64,000 nt of DNA from Ensifer aridi (GCF_002078505.1 NZ_LUAV01000002.1:145832-209831), one strand, 5' to 3'. Positions 48,459-58,106 are shown, counted from the stretch's first letter. The notes: generated by a model not told the origin, from the sequence alone. Numbers and translations: made by a program.

Positions 48459-49096
48459 TGAGTCACGTGATCGCCATCGACGGACCCGCCGCGGCCGGCA
48501 AGGGAACGCTCTCGCGCCGGATCGCCGAGGAGTACGGCTTCCACCACCTCGACACCGGGCTCACCTACCGCGCGACCGCGAAGGCGTTGCTCGATGCCGG
48601 ACTGCCGTTGGATGACGAGGCGGTTGCCGAGAAGATGGCACGGGAAGTCGACCTGTCCGGGCTCGATCGCTCGGTGCTTTCGGCACACTCGATCGGCGAG
48701 GCGGCGTCGAAGATCGCCGTGATGCCGGCCGTGCGCCGTGCGCTGGTCGAGGCGCAGCGGGCTTTTTCGCGGAAGGAGCCGGGCACTGTCCTCGACGGGC
48801 GCGACATCGGCACCGTCGTCTGCCCCGATGCGACCGTGAAGCTCTATGTCACCGCCTCGCGCGAGGTCCGCGCCAAACGCCGCTATGACGAGATCGTCTC
48901 CGGCGGCGGGACGGCCGACTATGCCGCGATCTTCGAGGACGTGAAGAAGCGCGACGAGCGCGACATGGGGCGGGTGGACAGCCCGCTCAAGCCCGCCGCG
49001 GATGCGCACTTGCTCGACACGTCCGAAATGAGTATAGAGGCGGCATTCCGGGCGGCGAAGACCTTGATCGACGCTGCCTTGAAAAAGAAAATTTGA
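48458..49096 (+). CDS. cmk: Cytidylate kinase
   Basis: A 212-residue kinase that makes CDP and dCDP. The P-loop is [10 protein letters not shown], then [22 protein letters not shown] and the lid R-A-K-R-R-Y also match. The ATG overlaps the aroA stop by one base (TGATG), so the two are coupled; a GTG one codon earlier is possible. aroA-cmk-rpsA is a conserved bacterial order. Confidence 0.94.
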
Positions 49097-49255
49097 AGAA
49101 GAGCTTGGCTGCGGCCGCATAGCCTTCTTGAAGATAGCCTGAAATTCCGTCCACGCGCCGGATTGCTCCATGACAGGAGCGGACTGGGTTCAGGCCCGTT
49201 AACGCTAGCCACCGGCGCATATGCGTCTCCGGCAGGAGATGCAGCAGGAGATTAT

Positions 49256-50962
49256 ATGTCTGCAACCAACCCCACCCGTGATGATTTCGCCGCTCTTCTG
49301 GAAGAGTCCTTCGCCAAGACGGACCTCGCCGAAGGCTATGTCGCCAAGGGCGTCATCACGGCGATCGAAAAGGACGTCGCCATCGTCGACGTCGGTCTGA
49401 AGGTCGAAGGCCGCGTGCCGCTGAAGGAATTCGGCGCCAAGGCCAAGGACGGCTCGCTCAAGGTCGGCGACGAAGTCGAAGTCTATGTCGAGCGTATCGA
49501 AAACGCGCTCGGCGAAGCTGTTCTGTCGCGCGAAAAGGCTCGCCGCGAAGAAAGCTGGCAGCGTCTGGAAGTGAAGTTCGAAGCCGGCGAACGCGTCGAA
49601 GGCATCATCTTCAACCAGGTCAAGGGCGGCTTCACCGTCGATCTCGACGGCGCCGTAGCCTTCCTGCCGCGTTCGCAGGTCGACATCCGTCCGATCCGCG
49701 ACGTCACGCCGCTGATGCACAACCCGCAGCCCTTCGAAATCCTCAAGATGGACAAGCGCCGCGGCAACATCGTCGTCTCGCGCCGTACGGTCCTCGAAGA
49801 GTCCCGCGCCGAGCAGCGTTCTGAAATCGTTCAGAACCTCGAAGAAGGCCAGGTTGTCGAGGGCGTCGTCAAGAACATCACCGACTACGGTGCGTTCGTC
49901 GACCTCGGCGGCATTGACGGCCTGCTGCACGTCACCGACATGGCATGGCGCCGCGTCAACCATCCGTCGGAGATCCTGAACATCGGCCAGCAGGTCAAGG
50001 TTCAGATCATCCGCATCAACCAGGAAACCCACCGCATCTCGCTCGGCATGAAGCAGCTCGAGTCCGATCCGTGGGATGGCATCGGTGCGAAGTATCCGGT
50101 CGGCAAGAAGATCACCGGCACGGTCACGAACATCACCGACTACGGTGCCTTCGTCGAGCTGGAACCGGGCATCGAAGGCCTGATCCACATCTCCGAAATG
50201 TCCTGGACCAAGAAGAACGTTCACCCCGGCAAGATCCTGTCCACCAGCCAGGAAGTCGACGTGGTCGTTCTCGAAGTCGACCCGACCAAGCGCCGCATCT
50301 CGCTCGGCCTCAAGCAGACGCTCGAGAACCCCTGGCAGGCCTTCGCGCACAGCCATCCGGCTGGCACGGAAGTCGAAGGTGAGGTCAAGAACAAGACCGA
50401 ATTCGGCCTGTTCATCGGCCTCGAAGGCGACGTCGACGGCATGGTCCACCTCTCCGACCTCGACTGGAACCGTCCGGGCGAGCAGGTCATCGAGGAATAC
50501 AACAAGGGCGACGTCGTTCGTGCCGTCGTTCTCGATGTGGACGTAGAGAAGGAGCGCATCTCGCTCGGCATCAAGCAGCTCGGCCGCGATGCGGTCGGTG
50601 AAGCTGCCGCTTCCGGCGAACTGCGCAAGAACGCCGTTGTTTCGGCCGAGGTCATCGGCGTCAACGATGGCGGCATCGAGGTGAAGCTCGTCAACCACGA
50701 GGACATCACCACCTTCATCCGCCGCGCCGATCTCTCGCGCGACCGCGACGAACAGCGTCCGGAGCGTTTCTCGGTCGGCCAACTCGTCGACGCCCGCGTC
50801 ACCAACTTCTCCAAGAAGGACCGCAAGATCCAGCTTTCGATCAAGGCTCTGGAAATCGCGGAAGAGAAGGAAGCGGTGGCACAGTTCGGTTCGTCCGACT
50901 CGGGCGCTTCGCTCGGTGACATCCTGGGCGCGGCCCTCAAGAACCGCCAGAGCAACGAATAA
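49256..50962 (+). CDS. rpsA: 30S ribosomal protein S1
   Basis: A 568-residue protein with six S1 repeats that brings mRNA to the ribosome. Repeats 3 and 4 are closest to each other (both contain N-I-T-D-Y-G-A-F-V). The ATG at 49256 follows GCAGGAG and matches the family start S-A-T-N-P-T-R-D-D-F. Codon use is strongly biased to preferred codons, as expected for a ribosomal protein. A terminator follows 24 bases after the stop. Confidence 0.97.
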   Translation: MSATNPTRDDFAALLEESFAKTDLAEGYVAKGVITAIEKDVAIVDVGLKVEGRVPLKEFGAKAKDGSLKVGDEVEVYVERIENALGEAVLSREKARREESWQRLEVKFEAGERVEGIIFNQVKGGFTVDLDGAVAFLPRSQVDIRPIRDVTPLMHNPQPFEILKMDKRRGNIVVSRRTVLEESRAEQRSEIVQNLEEGQVVEGVVKNITDYGAFVDLGGIDGLLHVTDMAWRRVNHPSEILNIGQQVKVQIIRINQETHRISLGMKQLESDPWDGIGAKYPVGKKITGTVTNITDYGAFVELEPGIEGLIHISEMSWTKKNVHPGKILSTSQEVDVVVLEVDPTKRRISLGLKQTLENPWQAFAHSHPAGTEVEGEVKNKTEFGLFIGLEGDVDGMVHLSDLDWNRPGEQVIEEYNKGDVVRAVVLDVDVEKERISLGIKQLGRDAVGEAAASGELRKNAVVSAEVIGVNDGGIEVKLVNHEDITTFIRRADLSRDRDEQRPERFSVGQLVDARVTNFSKKDRKIQLSIKALEIAEEKEAVAQFGSSDSGASLGDILGAALKNRQSNE

Positions 50963-50985
50963 CCGTTGTACAACGGAAATAAGAG

Positions 50986-51018
50986 AAGCCCGCGGAGAGC
51001 GATCTCCGCGGGCTTTTT
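50986..51018 (+). terminator. Rho-independent terminator of rpsA
   Basis: AAGCCCGCGGAGA (50986-50998) pairs perfectly with TCTCCGCGGGCTT (51003-51015), followed by more T residues. Confidence 0.93.
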
Positions 51019-51042
51019 CGTGGGCATCGCATATCCGCCGCT

Positions 51043-51140
51043 CATCCGGCCCGCCGGCCAGCTTCTCCCGAGGGCGGGGCGAAGGAGCGGCGATGCCCTG
51101 CGTAGTCCGCCTTAGCGCGTGCGGGGCGAGGGTTAGGGGA
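51043..51140. repeat. Dispersed intergenic repeat, copy 3
   Basis: GCTCATCCGGCCCGCCGGCC, CTTCTCCCGAGGGCGGGG and GGGGCGAGGGTTAGGGGA repeat the modules of the copies at 33955 and 40122, with more changes. It lies between the rpsA terminator and the convergent hypothetical gene. Confidence 0.5.
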
Positions 51141-51161
51141 GCGGTAATGCAGACGTTGCCT

Positions 51162-52736
51162 TCAGCCGAGGCCGCCGAGTTTCCGGTAAAGGTCATAGGC
51201 GTCGGTTGCGGCTGGCTCCTCCTCCTGGTCGCTTTCGCCGCCGCCGGCGTGCTCCTGCGCCTGGCCGCGGCCTTCCTGCTCTCCTTCGTCGCCTCGTGCG
51301 TCCGCCTCGTGATCGTCCCGCTGGCGCCGGTCCGCCTCATCGGCTTCGCTCTTGATTTCCGCAGGCGCCGGCGGGTAGGGCACCAATGTGAAGGGAATGG
51401 CCTCGCGCGGAAGGCCGAACTCGACAAGCCGCGCGATTGCCTGCGGCGTTCCGGCATCCTCGCCGGCCTGTCGTGGCCCCGACCGGGGAGGTACGTCGGC
51501 GAACGCTACGTCCTCCCCGTCGGCGGATGTGGGCTCGCCCGGCGCTTCGCCGCCAGCCGCGACATTTCTGTTAATGGTGGCGCTCTCGCGCGCCCGTGGC
51601 GCCGTATCGGCCTCGCGGGGATCGGCATCGACGCTTTCCGCCATCGTCGGCCGCCCCGCTTCTGCTGTCGCCGGAAGGACGAGACTCTCTTGGATGATCG
51701 CCTTCACGCTCTCTACCGACACGCGTGGATTGGGACTTTCCGTTCCGTTCCGAACCGGCGCCCGCGGCGCTCGTTGCGCATCCTCGTCCCCAGTGCGCGG
51801 GGGGCCGTATGTTCCGTCCGACTCGAGGCTGTCGATGACCTCTTCGATGCTGCCCTCCGCTATCGCCCTGTCGGCTTCGGTGGCAGCCGCTTCGACGTTT
51901 TCCGATGTGACGTCTGATGGCGTCTCCGAATTCGTCGCTTCACCGGTTCCGCCCGGCTGCGGCACGGTGATGTGGTCGGTCAAGACCTCTTGGGAGCCTC
52001 CTTCGGAGCCCTCCGACAATGACGTCTCGACAGCCGCCGCCCGCTCCTGCGCCAAACCTGACCCGATCCTCCCAGCCGTTGCTGTTTCTGTAGGCCGAGA
52101 GGATGGAGCGTTCCCGGCCGCTTTCGACATCCGCTGCGGTTCCGCCCGGCTTGTCTCCTCGGGCTCGGTCTCCGGCGCTTTATCCTCCAATATCTCTCGG
52201 GCTCCGAGGCTGTCGGTGTCTGCGCCATAGGTTTCCCGCAGCAAGGCCTGCAGCAGCGCCACGTCGCCGGTCGGCAGCACCCTTGCGGTGGGAAACGATG
52301 GCGGCACCGCACTCGGCAGCGGCAGGCTTCGAAACGGGGTTTGATCGGGCGGCGATGCGCCCGCGCGGCTCACCGGCATTACTGCCAGGAGGGCAATGCG
52401 TTGCGCGAGGCTGCGCCCGTTGAGCTGCCGCTCCAGGACAATGCGTTCCGGCAGAGGCATCGCCTCGAGCAAGTTGATTAGCCGGCGAACGAAGGCGCGT
52501 CCGCTCTCCTGTGGCAGGGGCGGAAATTTGAGGATCAGCGCCAGATCCCCGATCAGCTTCACCAGCGCGTCCTTGGAAAGGACCTCCTCGCCGGAGAGGT
52601 GGAGGATCAGCGCATCGAGGATCTTCTGGATCGCTTCGGCACGCGAGCCGGCCGGGAGCGACGGACGGTGCACGCTTGGCGTCGCGTCCTCACCGGCGCC
52701 GATCGCAGTCCTGATCGTAACAATGGGCGTCAGCAT
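51162..52736 (-). CDS. Large low-complexity protein of unknown function
   Basis: I do not recognise this 524-residue protein. The N-terminal 130 residues look folded and helical (D-A-L-I-L-H-L-S-G-E-E-V-L-S-K-D-A-L-V-K, hyphenated) and the C-terminal 70 include a P-F-T-L-V-P-Y-P-P-A-P-A-E segment and a tail Y-D-L-Y-R-K-L-G-G. The centre is Glu/Ala/Thr/Pro-rich and probably disordered. There is no signal peptide or membrane helix. The layout recalls hook-length control proteins, but nothing flagellar is nearby. GGAG lies 6 bases before ATG 52736, which supports that start over 52748. Confidence 0.6.
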   Translation of the reverse strand: MLTPIVTIRTAIGAGEDATPSVHRPSLPAGSRAEAIQKILDALILHLSGEEVLSKDALVKLIGDLALILKFPPLPQESGRAFVRRLINLLEAMPLPERIVLERQLNGRSLAQRIALLAVMPVSRAGASPPDQTPFRSLPLPSAVPPSFPTARVLPTGDVALLQALLRETYGADTDSLGAREILEDKAPETEPEETSRAEPQRMSKAAGNAPSSRPTETATAGRIGSGLAQERAAAVETSLSEGSEGGSQEVLTDHITVPQPGGTGEATNSETPSDVTSENVEAAATEADRAIAEGSIEEVIDSLESDGTYGPPRTGDEDAQRAPRAPVRNGTESPNPRVSVESVKAIIQESLVLPATAEAGRPTMAESVDADPREADTAPRARESATINRNVAAGGEAPGEPTSADGEDVAFADVPPRSGPRQAGEDAGTPQAIARLVEFGLPREAIPFTLVPYPPAPAEIKSEADEADRRQRDDHEADARGDEGEQEGRGQAQEHAGGGESDQEEEPAATDAYDLYRKLGGLG

Positions 52737-53023
52737 CCTGATCTCCAATTCCCGCTCACCGATGCCGCCAAGTACCGCGCTCGCCGTCGAATTCCTTTCT
52801 GTTGGAGGGGCGCCTCATGCGCGTCGCGGCCGGCGGATCGGCCCAGCCGCGCGTAAAGGCAGACGCCCGGCACTCTAGGGCTAAAGGCGTGATGGCCGAG
52901 AATAAGCCGAAGAAGTTTATCGAATGTTAACCAAAGCCACGGCGCTAAGCGGGATCCGAGGATACGCAGCCCCTTGCGAGAGCGCCTTTGCGGGTCCATC
53001 CTGCTTGGACCGAAGGAGCTTTG

Positions 53024-53353
53024 ATGACAGTTCGTCCGCCACAATCGCTGCGCCGCTTCGATCTCGCCTCCGGCGTGAACGTTCTCGAATACGAGCTGAT
53101 GGCCGAGCGCGCCGACGCCCTCGGGCGCCATGGGCTGAAGGTCGAGAAGGCGATCGCCGCCTTGAACGGTTACGGTGGCAGCAGGCACGAGCCGGCCGAG
53201 CGCGAACGGCTGCTCGACGAGGCGGCCGACGCCGTCTGGGCCTTCCTCATCCAGCGCGAGATCTGCGGTCTTCGCGATAGCCGCGATGCGGTGCGCCGCT
53301 ACGGCATCCCGAAGGAAGTGATGGCGCGCCTCGGGATCGTCAGAAAACGATAG
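53024..53353 (+). CDS. Small DUF6665-like protein
   Basis: A 109-residue, mostly helical, soluble protein common in rhizobia. Visible features are N-V-L-E-Y-E-L-M-A-E-R-A-D-A-L-G and A-V-W-A-F-L-I-Q-R-E-I-C-G-L-R, suggesting a two- or three-helix bundle. No function is known to me. GAAGGAGC precedes ATG 53024. It is divergent from the large hypothetical gene, with a 287-base gap where I see nothing else. Confidence 0.7.
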   Translation: MTVRPPQSLRRFDLASGVNVLEYELMAERADALGRHGLKVEKAIAALNGYGGSRHEPAERERLLDEAADAVWAFLIQREICGLRDSRDAVRRYGIPKEVMARLGIVRKR

Positions 53354-53456
53354 TCCGCGCGTCCGCGACGGCGGACGCGGCAGTCTGCCCACGTCGCAGC
53401 TTCAAAGAATCAAGGAGGCCGGCGGAGCCGCCGCAGCGCCTCCTACGAGTGCGCCC

Positions 53457-53900
53457 TTACCAACCCCGGACGATGGCGCCCCCGTAATAGCCGGGTCGGT
53501 AGTACCGATGGCCGTAGTAACTAGGGCGATAGTAGCGGCGGGGGTAGTAACCGGGGTAATAGCCAGGGCCGTAATAGCGGGGGCCGTAATAATAGCGGTT
53601 CCCGTAGTAGTAGCGCCCAGGATAATACCGCGGGTAGCTCGGGCCGAAGTTGAACTGCAGGCTTATGCCAGACCGTCGATGGCGGTGCCAGCCCGGATAA
53701 AAGCCGTTCCCCCAGCCGCCATAGAAGCGCGGGCCGCCCCAGCCATAGCGCCCGCGGTGCGTTACGTTCTGTAGATCTGCAGGTGCCGTGCTCGCGATGT
53801 CGAGCACCGGACGCGGCATGGCCTGTGCAGGCGTGACAGAGGGGATTATCGAGGTGGCGACGACTGCGCAGCTGATAACGAAATTCCGAAATTTCGTCAT
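53457..53900 (-). CDS. Exported Tyr/Gly-rich protein
   Basis: A 147-residue protein with a signal peptide ending T-P-A-Q-A (residue 27), a short linker, and about 95 residues made largely of Tyr, Gly, Arg and Pro with R-Y-Y-x-G and G-Y-Y-P repeats. There are no cysteines in the mature part. It resembles small rhizobial envelope proteins found near or in the BA14K group but lacks that family's C-terminal motif. It may be a surface or matrix protein; the role is unknown. Confidence 0.7.
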   Translation of the reverse strand: MTKFRNFVISCAVVATSIIPSVTPAQAMPRPVLDIASTAPADLQNVTHRGRYGWGGPRFYGGWGNGFYPGWHRHRRSGISLQFNFGPSYPRYYPGRYYYGNRYYYGPRYYGPGYYPGYYPRRYYRPSYYGHRYYRPGYYGGAIVRGW

Positions 53901-54035
53901 TTCATCCTCACTTTCCGAAAGCCTTTGCTTTCCGATTGTGTCCCTGCTTCATAGACGTTTGTTTTCGCGTGTTTATTCATGACGCCGGGTACGCGCATGC
54001 TTTCCAGCGCTCCCGCATCCAACGAGACGCGGCTC

Positions 54036-54104
54036 GCCGTAGCGCTTTCAGCCGCTGCATGACCTTGTCCTTGCATCGTTTCCGACCCTGAGGAATCACG
54101 CAGT
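54036..54104 (+). repeat. Dispersed palindromic repeat, copy D (degenerate)
   Basis: Matches the family at GCCGTAGCGCTTTCAGCCGC, the outer arms CTGCATGA / AATCACGCAG and TTGTCCTTG, with several changes that weaken the inner stem. No gene follows closely. It lies in the 515-base gap between the Tyr/Gly-rich gene and tRNA-Leu. Confidence 0.65.
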
Positions 54105-54231
54105 GAAGCGACCGGATTTCCGCCCCGATCCGCCGTCCCCAAGCATGCGCCTGTCTGGGACGCATGTCACTGAATTTCTTTCCCTATCGCTGGAGAAGAC
54201 CGGTGCAGACGGACGACGCCGGTGATGCATG

Positions 54232-54327
54232 CCGTTCAAAAACGTGGAGCGGTTTTGGAACGACGACATGCACAAAAACAAAGACCTAAGCGCATCGCAT
54301 GATTACGTTTGAATGCGACGCGCTACT
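54232..54327. repeat. RIME-like intergenic repeat
   Basis: The stretch carries GTGGAGCGGTTTTGG, GACGACATGCAC and then GCGCATCGCAT pairing with ATGCGACGCGC (one mismatch). This arrangement of a GCGGTTTT block and a short palindrome is typical of the abundant rhizobial intergenic elements; compare 32253-32346. Confidence 0.55.
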
Positions 54328-54415
54328 GTTGCGCGGGGCTTTTTGGCGATCCGGCAGGAAAACTTCAAAATGCCCATTGACACTTCGGCCATGGCCTTTT
54401 ACATGCCGGTCCGTC

Positions 54416-54500
54416 GCCCAGATGGCGGAATTGGTAGACGCGCAGGTTTCAGGTACCTGTGCCGCGAGGCGTGGAGGTTCGAGTCCTCTTCTGGGCACCA
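54416..54500 (+). tRNA. tRNA-Leu (anticodon CAG)
   Basis: An 85-base class II tRNA with acceptor GCCCAGA/TCTGGGC, encoded CCA, a long variable arm (GCCGCGAGGCG region) and the anticodon loop TTCAGGT, giving CAG. The T-arm GGTTCGAGTCC is standard. Confidence 0.96.
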
Positions 54501-54548
54501 TTTCCTTCTTCCGTAAATCCGCGCTCGGCGGTTCGGATGTCAAAAAAG

Positions 54549-54571
54549 GCCCGGTTTTCCGGGCTTTTTTT
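54549..54571. terminator. Bidirectional terminator between tRNA-Leu and cyclase gene
   Basis: GCCCGG-tttt-CCGGGC is followed by seven T residues on the plus strand and preceded by six A residues, so it can end both the tRNA transcript and the convergent cyclase transcript. Confidence 0.85.
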
Positions 54572-54573
54572 GT

Positions 54574-56538
54574 TTATGCCGCCGTTCCCGTCTCGGCGCT
54601 GTCACCCGCCGTAGCCATCATGGACGCACCCACCACTTCGTAGATTTCGAGCGCCGAGGCACGGCCCTTTGCCTGGGCGGAACCAAGCGGGCGAAAAGTC
54701 ACCACATCTTCACATTGCGCCACCACCGCACCGCTTGCGAGGATCGTCGTGCCGTAATCCTTGTTCATGCCTTCGAGCCGCGAGGCTACATTCACCGTGT
54801 CGCCCATCGCCGTATATTGCAGCCGCTCCTTGGCGCCGACGCTGCCGACGACTGCCGTGCCGGTGTGGATGCCGAAGCGGGTGCGGAATTCCGGCAGGCC
54901 CTTTGCGCGCTGGTCCGCGTTGAAGGCTTCCAGCCTCTCCTCGACCGCGAGCGCGCAGCGGCAGGCGTGTTCGGCGTGGCGTGCGTCGGCGACCGGCGCG
55001 TTCCACATGGCAAAGACCGAGTCGCCGAGGAACTGGATGATGGTCCCCTCATGCGCGGCGACGACCTCGCTGAAAAGGTCGAAATATCCCGAAAGCATCG
55101 CGACCACCTCTTCCGGCGAATGCCGCTCGCTGATCGTGGTGAAATCGTAGATGTCGGTGAAAAGCGCCGTCACCTCCTGGCGCCAGCCGGCGCGGCCGGC
55201 GAAATGTCCGGATTCTATGCCCTTGCGCACCAGTTCCTTCGGCACATAGAGCGCGAAGGTGAAGATCGCGTCGCGGGCCTTGTTCATCGCGCCATTGAGC
55301 ATGGAGATTTCCGCGACACGCGAGGGCACGTCGATCGGCGTGGTGAAATCCAGATCCTGCAGCCGTTGGGCGCTGGCGGTAAGCTGATTGAGCGATTTGG
55401 TGATCAGATGGGCAAGAACGAGCGCTAACAGAATGGCGAGCACCACGACGGCGCCAGAAATCGCGAGACCCTGAACCAGCGTATCGTTGGCAGCCGCCAT
55501 CAGCTCGTCGAGCGGGGCGGCGACGACGACCCGGTGTCCCGACAGGAGCAGGGTCGATTCGAGCGGGGCGACGATGGCGAGATAAGTGCGGTCGCCGACG
55601 TCCACGAAACCGGCCTTGCCTGGGGGAGGCGGGTTGAGCCGGATGCTCTCAATCAGCGGATTGCCTTGCGGTGCCGCCACCGGTCCGTCGCGATCCTTCG
55701 CCGCCATGATGCGCTGCATCATCAGCGGATCGGAGTGGATGATCGGTCGCCCGACGGCATCGAGAATGAACGACACCGAATCGCCGGTTAGCCGCTCGCG
55801 GGACAAGAAGTCCGTGATCGTGTCAAGCACGACGTCGGCTCCGATGACGATCTTCGCATTGCCGCGGTGGGCCTGCGATATCGTCATCCCGAAATTCTTC
55901 GTCGTCGCCATTTCGTAAGGGCCGGTAGCGACCGGAGCCTTGCCGTTGACGGCGGCGCGGTACCAGGGCCGGTTTCGCGGGTCGAAGCCGGTTGGGGCCG
56001 ACCGGCGCTCAGCGAACACAAGACCGCTCGCATCGAGGAACATCGTACGATCGAAGGGCTTGCCTTGGTCGTTTCTTTCCATGGAGCGGACGGCAAGCGT
56101 CGCGCCGCGCGGTGCATCGAGCGCCATGCGCCAGGCAGCCGACCTCAGATCGACCATGTGGAAAAATCCGCCGTTCGGATAGCCGACATAGACGCCGTCG
56201 ATGTGCGGCGAGCGCGAGATGCCCTCGCGCAGCACCGCCACCTTGTCGATCATGCGCTCCGGCGGCGGCACCAGGAAGGAATTGGCAACGGAGGCGACGA
56301 GGCCGACGACGGCCGACGTATCGCCCGAAAGCACCCCGAGGCGGTCGACGAGGCGGCCGACGAACGCGCCCATATGCTCCTCGGTATTCGCGATCGCGGC
56401 GCTCCGCGCGCGGCGGTAATCGAGCCCCACCAAGGTGGCGGACACGACGATGAGCATCACCACCATCGTGACACCGAGCAGCGACCGGAGCGAGCTCGTC
56501 CAGGTCTCGGGACGCCTGTTTCCGTCGGAGCCTTGCAT
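54574..56538 (-). CDS. Membrane adenylate/guanylate cyclase with Cache sensor
   Basis: A 654-residue class III cyclase. A first helix (about residues 20-40) and a second (about 345-370) enclose a periplasmic double-Cache sensor domain; a HAMP domain follows; the catalytic domain (about 450-640) has the metal aspartates in A-L-F-T-D-I-Y-D-F-T and F-L-G-D-S-V-F-A-M-W. ATG 56538 has GAAGGGAC upstream, whereas ATG 56586 has none. Sinorhizobium encodes many such cyclases; the ligand and target are unknown. Confidence 0.88.
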   Translation of the reverse strand: MQGSDGNRRPETWTSSLRSLLGVTMVVMLIVVSATLVGLDYRRARSAAIANTEEHMGAFVGRLVDRLGVLSGDTSAVVGLVASVANSFLVPPPERMIDKVAVLREGISRSPHIDGVYVGYPNGGFFHMVDLRSAAWRMALDAPRGATLAVRSMERNDQGKPFDRTMFLDASGLVFAERRSAPTGFDPRNRPWYRAAVNGKAPVATGPYEMATTKNFGMTISQAHRGNAKIVIGADVVLDTITDFLSRERLTGDSVSFILDAVGRPIIHSDPLMMQRIMAAKDRDGPVAAPQGNPLIESIRLNPPPPGKAGFVDVGDRTYLAIVAPLESTLLLSGHRVVVAAPLDELMAAANDTLVQGLAISGAVVVLAILLALVLAHLITKSLNQLTASAQRLQDLDFTTPIDVPSRVAEISMLNGAMNKARDAIFTFALYVPKELVRKGIESGHFAGRAGWRQEVTALFTDIYDFTTISERHSPEEVVAMLSGYFDLFSEVVAAHEGTIIQFLGDSVFAMWNAPVADARHAEHACRCALAVEERLEAFNADQRAKGLPEFRTRFGIHTGTAVVGSVGAKERLQYTAMGDTVNVASRLEGMNKDYGTTILASGAVVAQCEDVVTFRPLGSAQAKGRASALEIYEVVGASMMATAGDSAETGTAA

Positions 56539-56652
56539 GCGTTCAGTGTCCCTTCGATCCGGATTCGCAGTCGATCTTTGCAGCATTGCACCGGATTTGC
56601 ATAGGGCGGGTTAGGCGGTGGCGGGCGGTCAATACCGCAGCATGGAAAGGCT

Positions 56653-57684
56653 CTAGTTGACGCTGACTGGCCGCGCCCGCATGCGCTCCACGGTCTCGCG
56701 CTCCGCTCGCTTGCAGCGCATCGGCGGCAGGCCGCGGTCCATGAGCTCCATGTCCTCGAGCACCATCTCGCCCATCCTCTTGAAGGCCACATCGAGCGCA
56801 CCGGCGCGGTGCGCCGAGCGCAGGAAGCCCGGCAGGCGGCGAGCCGCATGGTCGAGCGGCAGCGGCTCCTCAGGGAAGACGTCGCTTGCCGCCAGAATGT
56901 GGCCGCTTTCGACGGCGGCGATCAGAGCATCGAAGTCGACGACGCCGGCACGGCTCAAGAGGATGAAGGCTGCGCCGGCGCGCATCTTGGCGAAAGCCTC
57001 AGCGCCGAGGAAACCTTCGTTCTCGCTCGTCACGGCCGCGACCACGAAGACGAAATCGCTTTCCGCGAGAACCGTGTCGAGCGGCGCCGGCTCGACACCG
57101 GCTTCGCGGAGCATGGAGGCTGGTAGCCAGGGATCGTAGACGCGTATTTTCGCCCGAAATCCCGAGAGCACGCGGTTCAGCGCCCTGCCGAGATCGCCGA
57201 AGCCGATGATGCCGATCTCGGAACCGGAAAGGAGCTTTGCCGAACGGTTGCCTTCCCCGCCCCAGAGCTCGCGTCCTTCGCGGAAGGCGAGATCGGCATC
57301 GACGATGCCGCGGGCGAGGTTGAGCGCCATGGCAAGTCCCATCTCCGCCACCGGCTCGGCGAAGACCTGGCCGGTCGTGACCACGTGGATGCCCCGCCGG
57401 AAAACGACGTCATAGGGCATGTTGTTGATGAGATTGCTCTCGACGTTGAGGATGGCGCGAAGCGCCGGCATTCGCTCCAGCGTTTCTTCCGAAAGCGGCG
57501 GCTGTCCGATGATGTAGCGCGCTTCAGCGAGGATCGCAGAGTCGAGCCCGGCGATGTTTTCCGGATCGGCCTCGACGACGCGGTAGCGCTCATGAAGACG
57601 CTGCAGCGCCTCCGGCGTGAAGATCAGGTCGAGCGTGCGTGGCGCGGGCGCGCTGATCGCAAGCGGCAGGTTCGTCTCGGACAT
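56653..57684 (-). CDS. D-isomer specific 2-hydroxyacid dehydrogenase family protein
   Basis: A 343-residue NAD(P)-dependent enzyme. The dinucleotide fold has G-F-G-D-L-G-R-A-L; the catalytic Arg is in L-S-R-A-G-V-V-D, the Glu in D-V-F-P-E-E-P-L, and the His in S-A-H-R-A-G-A. All three are intact. It is close to phosphoglycerate or glyoxylate reductase-like members, but the substrate is unclear. GGAGG lies before ATG 57684. Confidence 0.88.
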   Translation of the reverse strand: MSETNLPLAISAPAPRTLDLIFTPEALQRLHERYRVVEADPENIAGLDSAILAEARYIIGQPPLSEETLERMPALRAILNVESNLINNMPYDVVFRRGIHVVTTGQVFAEPVAEMGLAMALNLARGIVDADLAFREGRELWGGEGNRSAKLLSGSEIGIIGFGDLGRALNRVLSGFRAKIRVYDPWLPASMLREAGVEPAPLDTVLAESDFVFVVAAVTSENEGFLGAEAFAKMRAGAAFILLSRAGVVDFDALIAAVESGHILAASDVFPEEPLPLDHAARRLPGFLRSAHRAGALDVAFKRMGEMVLEDMELMDRGLPPMRCKRAERETVERMRARPVSVN

Positions 57685-57779
57685 TGACTGCCTCCATTCG
57701 GGGCGTGCCGCCGCCCCTTTCGATCTGTGGATGTATGTTTTTGCAGGCGGCGCGCAAGCGGGCCTTTGTTGTTTTCGCC

Positions 57780-58106
57780 TCAATAGTTCAGCCCGCGCTT
57801 TTGCCTCTCGAGCGATGGCGGCAGCCGACCGCTTTGAAAGACCGGGCCATCGCCCCTACGGCATCGGTAGACAGTGTCGTAGCGGGGGCCGCGTGACGAC
57901 TCGAAGGGTGCGTAGCGGTCGACGAAGACCTGCTCGCAGACAAGGTTCTCGCCCTCCCTGAGCGGGTCGATGGCCCGCACGCCGGGGAGATCGTGGTAGG
58001 TCTGCGCGAGTTGCAGCGCGGTGCCGTCCGCCGACGCGGCTTCAGCCGAGAGAACGAGGAGCAAAAGGGTGAAATGAAGCGTCACGGCGGAACGGAACCA
58101 GGTCAT
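57780..58106 (-). CDS. Small exported protein of unknown function
   Basis: A 108-residue protein with a clear signal peptide (L-L-L-L-V-L-S-A-E-A-A-S-A, cleaved near residue 26). The mature part has two cysteines (L-V-C-E-Q and Y-R-C-R-R) that may form a disulfide. I do not recognise a family. The start at 58106 is chosen to put the signal peptide at the N-terminus; a GTG at 58163 is possible. It lies 95 bases upstream of the dehydrogenase on the same strand. Confidence 0.6.
   Translation of the reverse strand: MTWFRSAVTLHFTLLLLVLSAEAASADGTALQLAQTYHDLPGVRAIDPLREGENLVCEQVFVDRYAPFESSRGPRYDTVYRCRRGDGPVFQSGRLPPSLERQKRGLNY

Noticed and set aside
49205..51457. A 750-codon open frame antisense to rpsA
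   Set aside because: It mirrors the strong codon bias of rpsA; the translation is Asp/Val/Leu-rich without any domain, and no ribosome site is visible.
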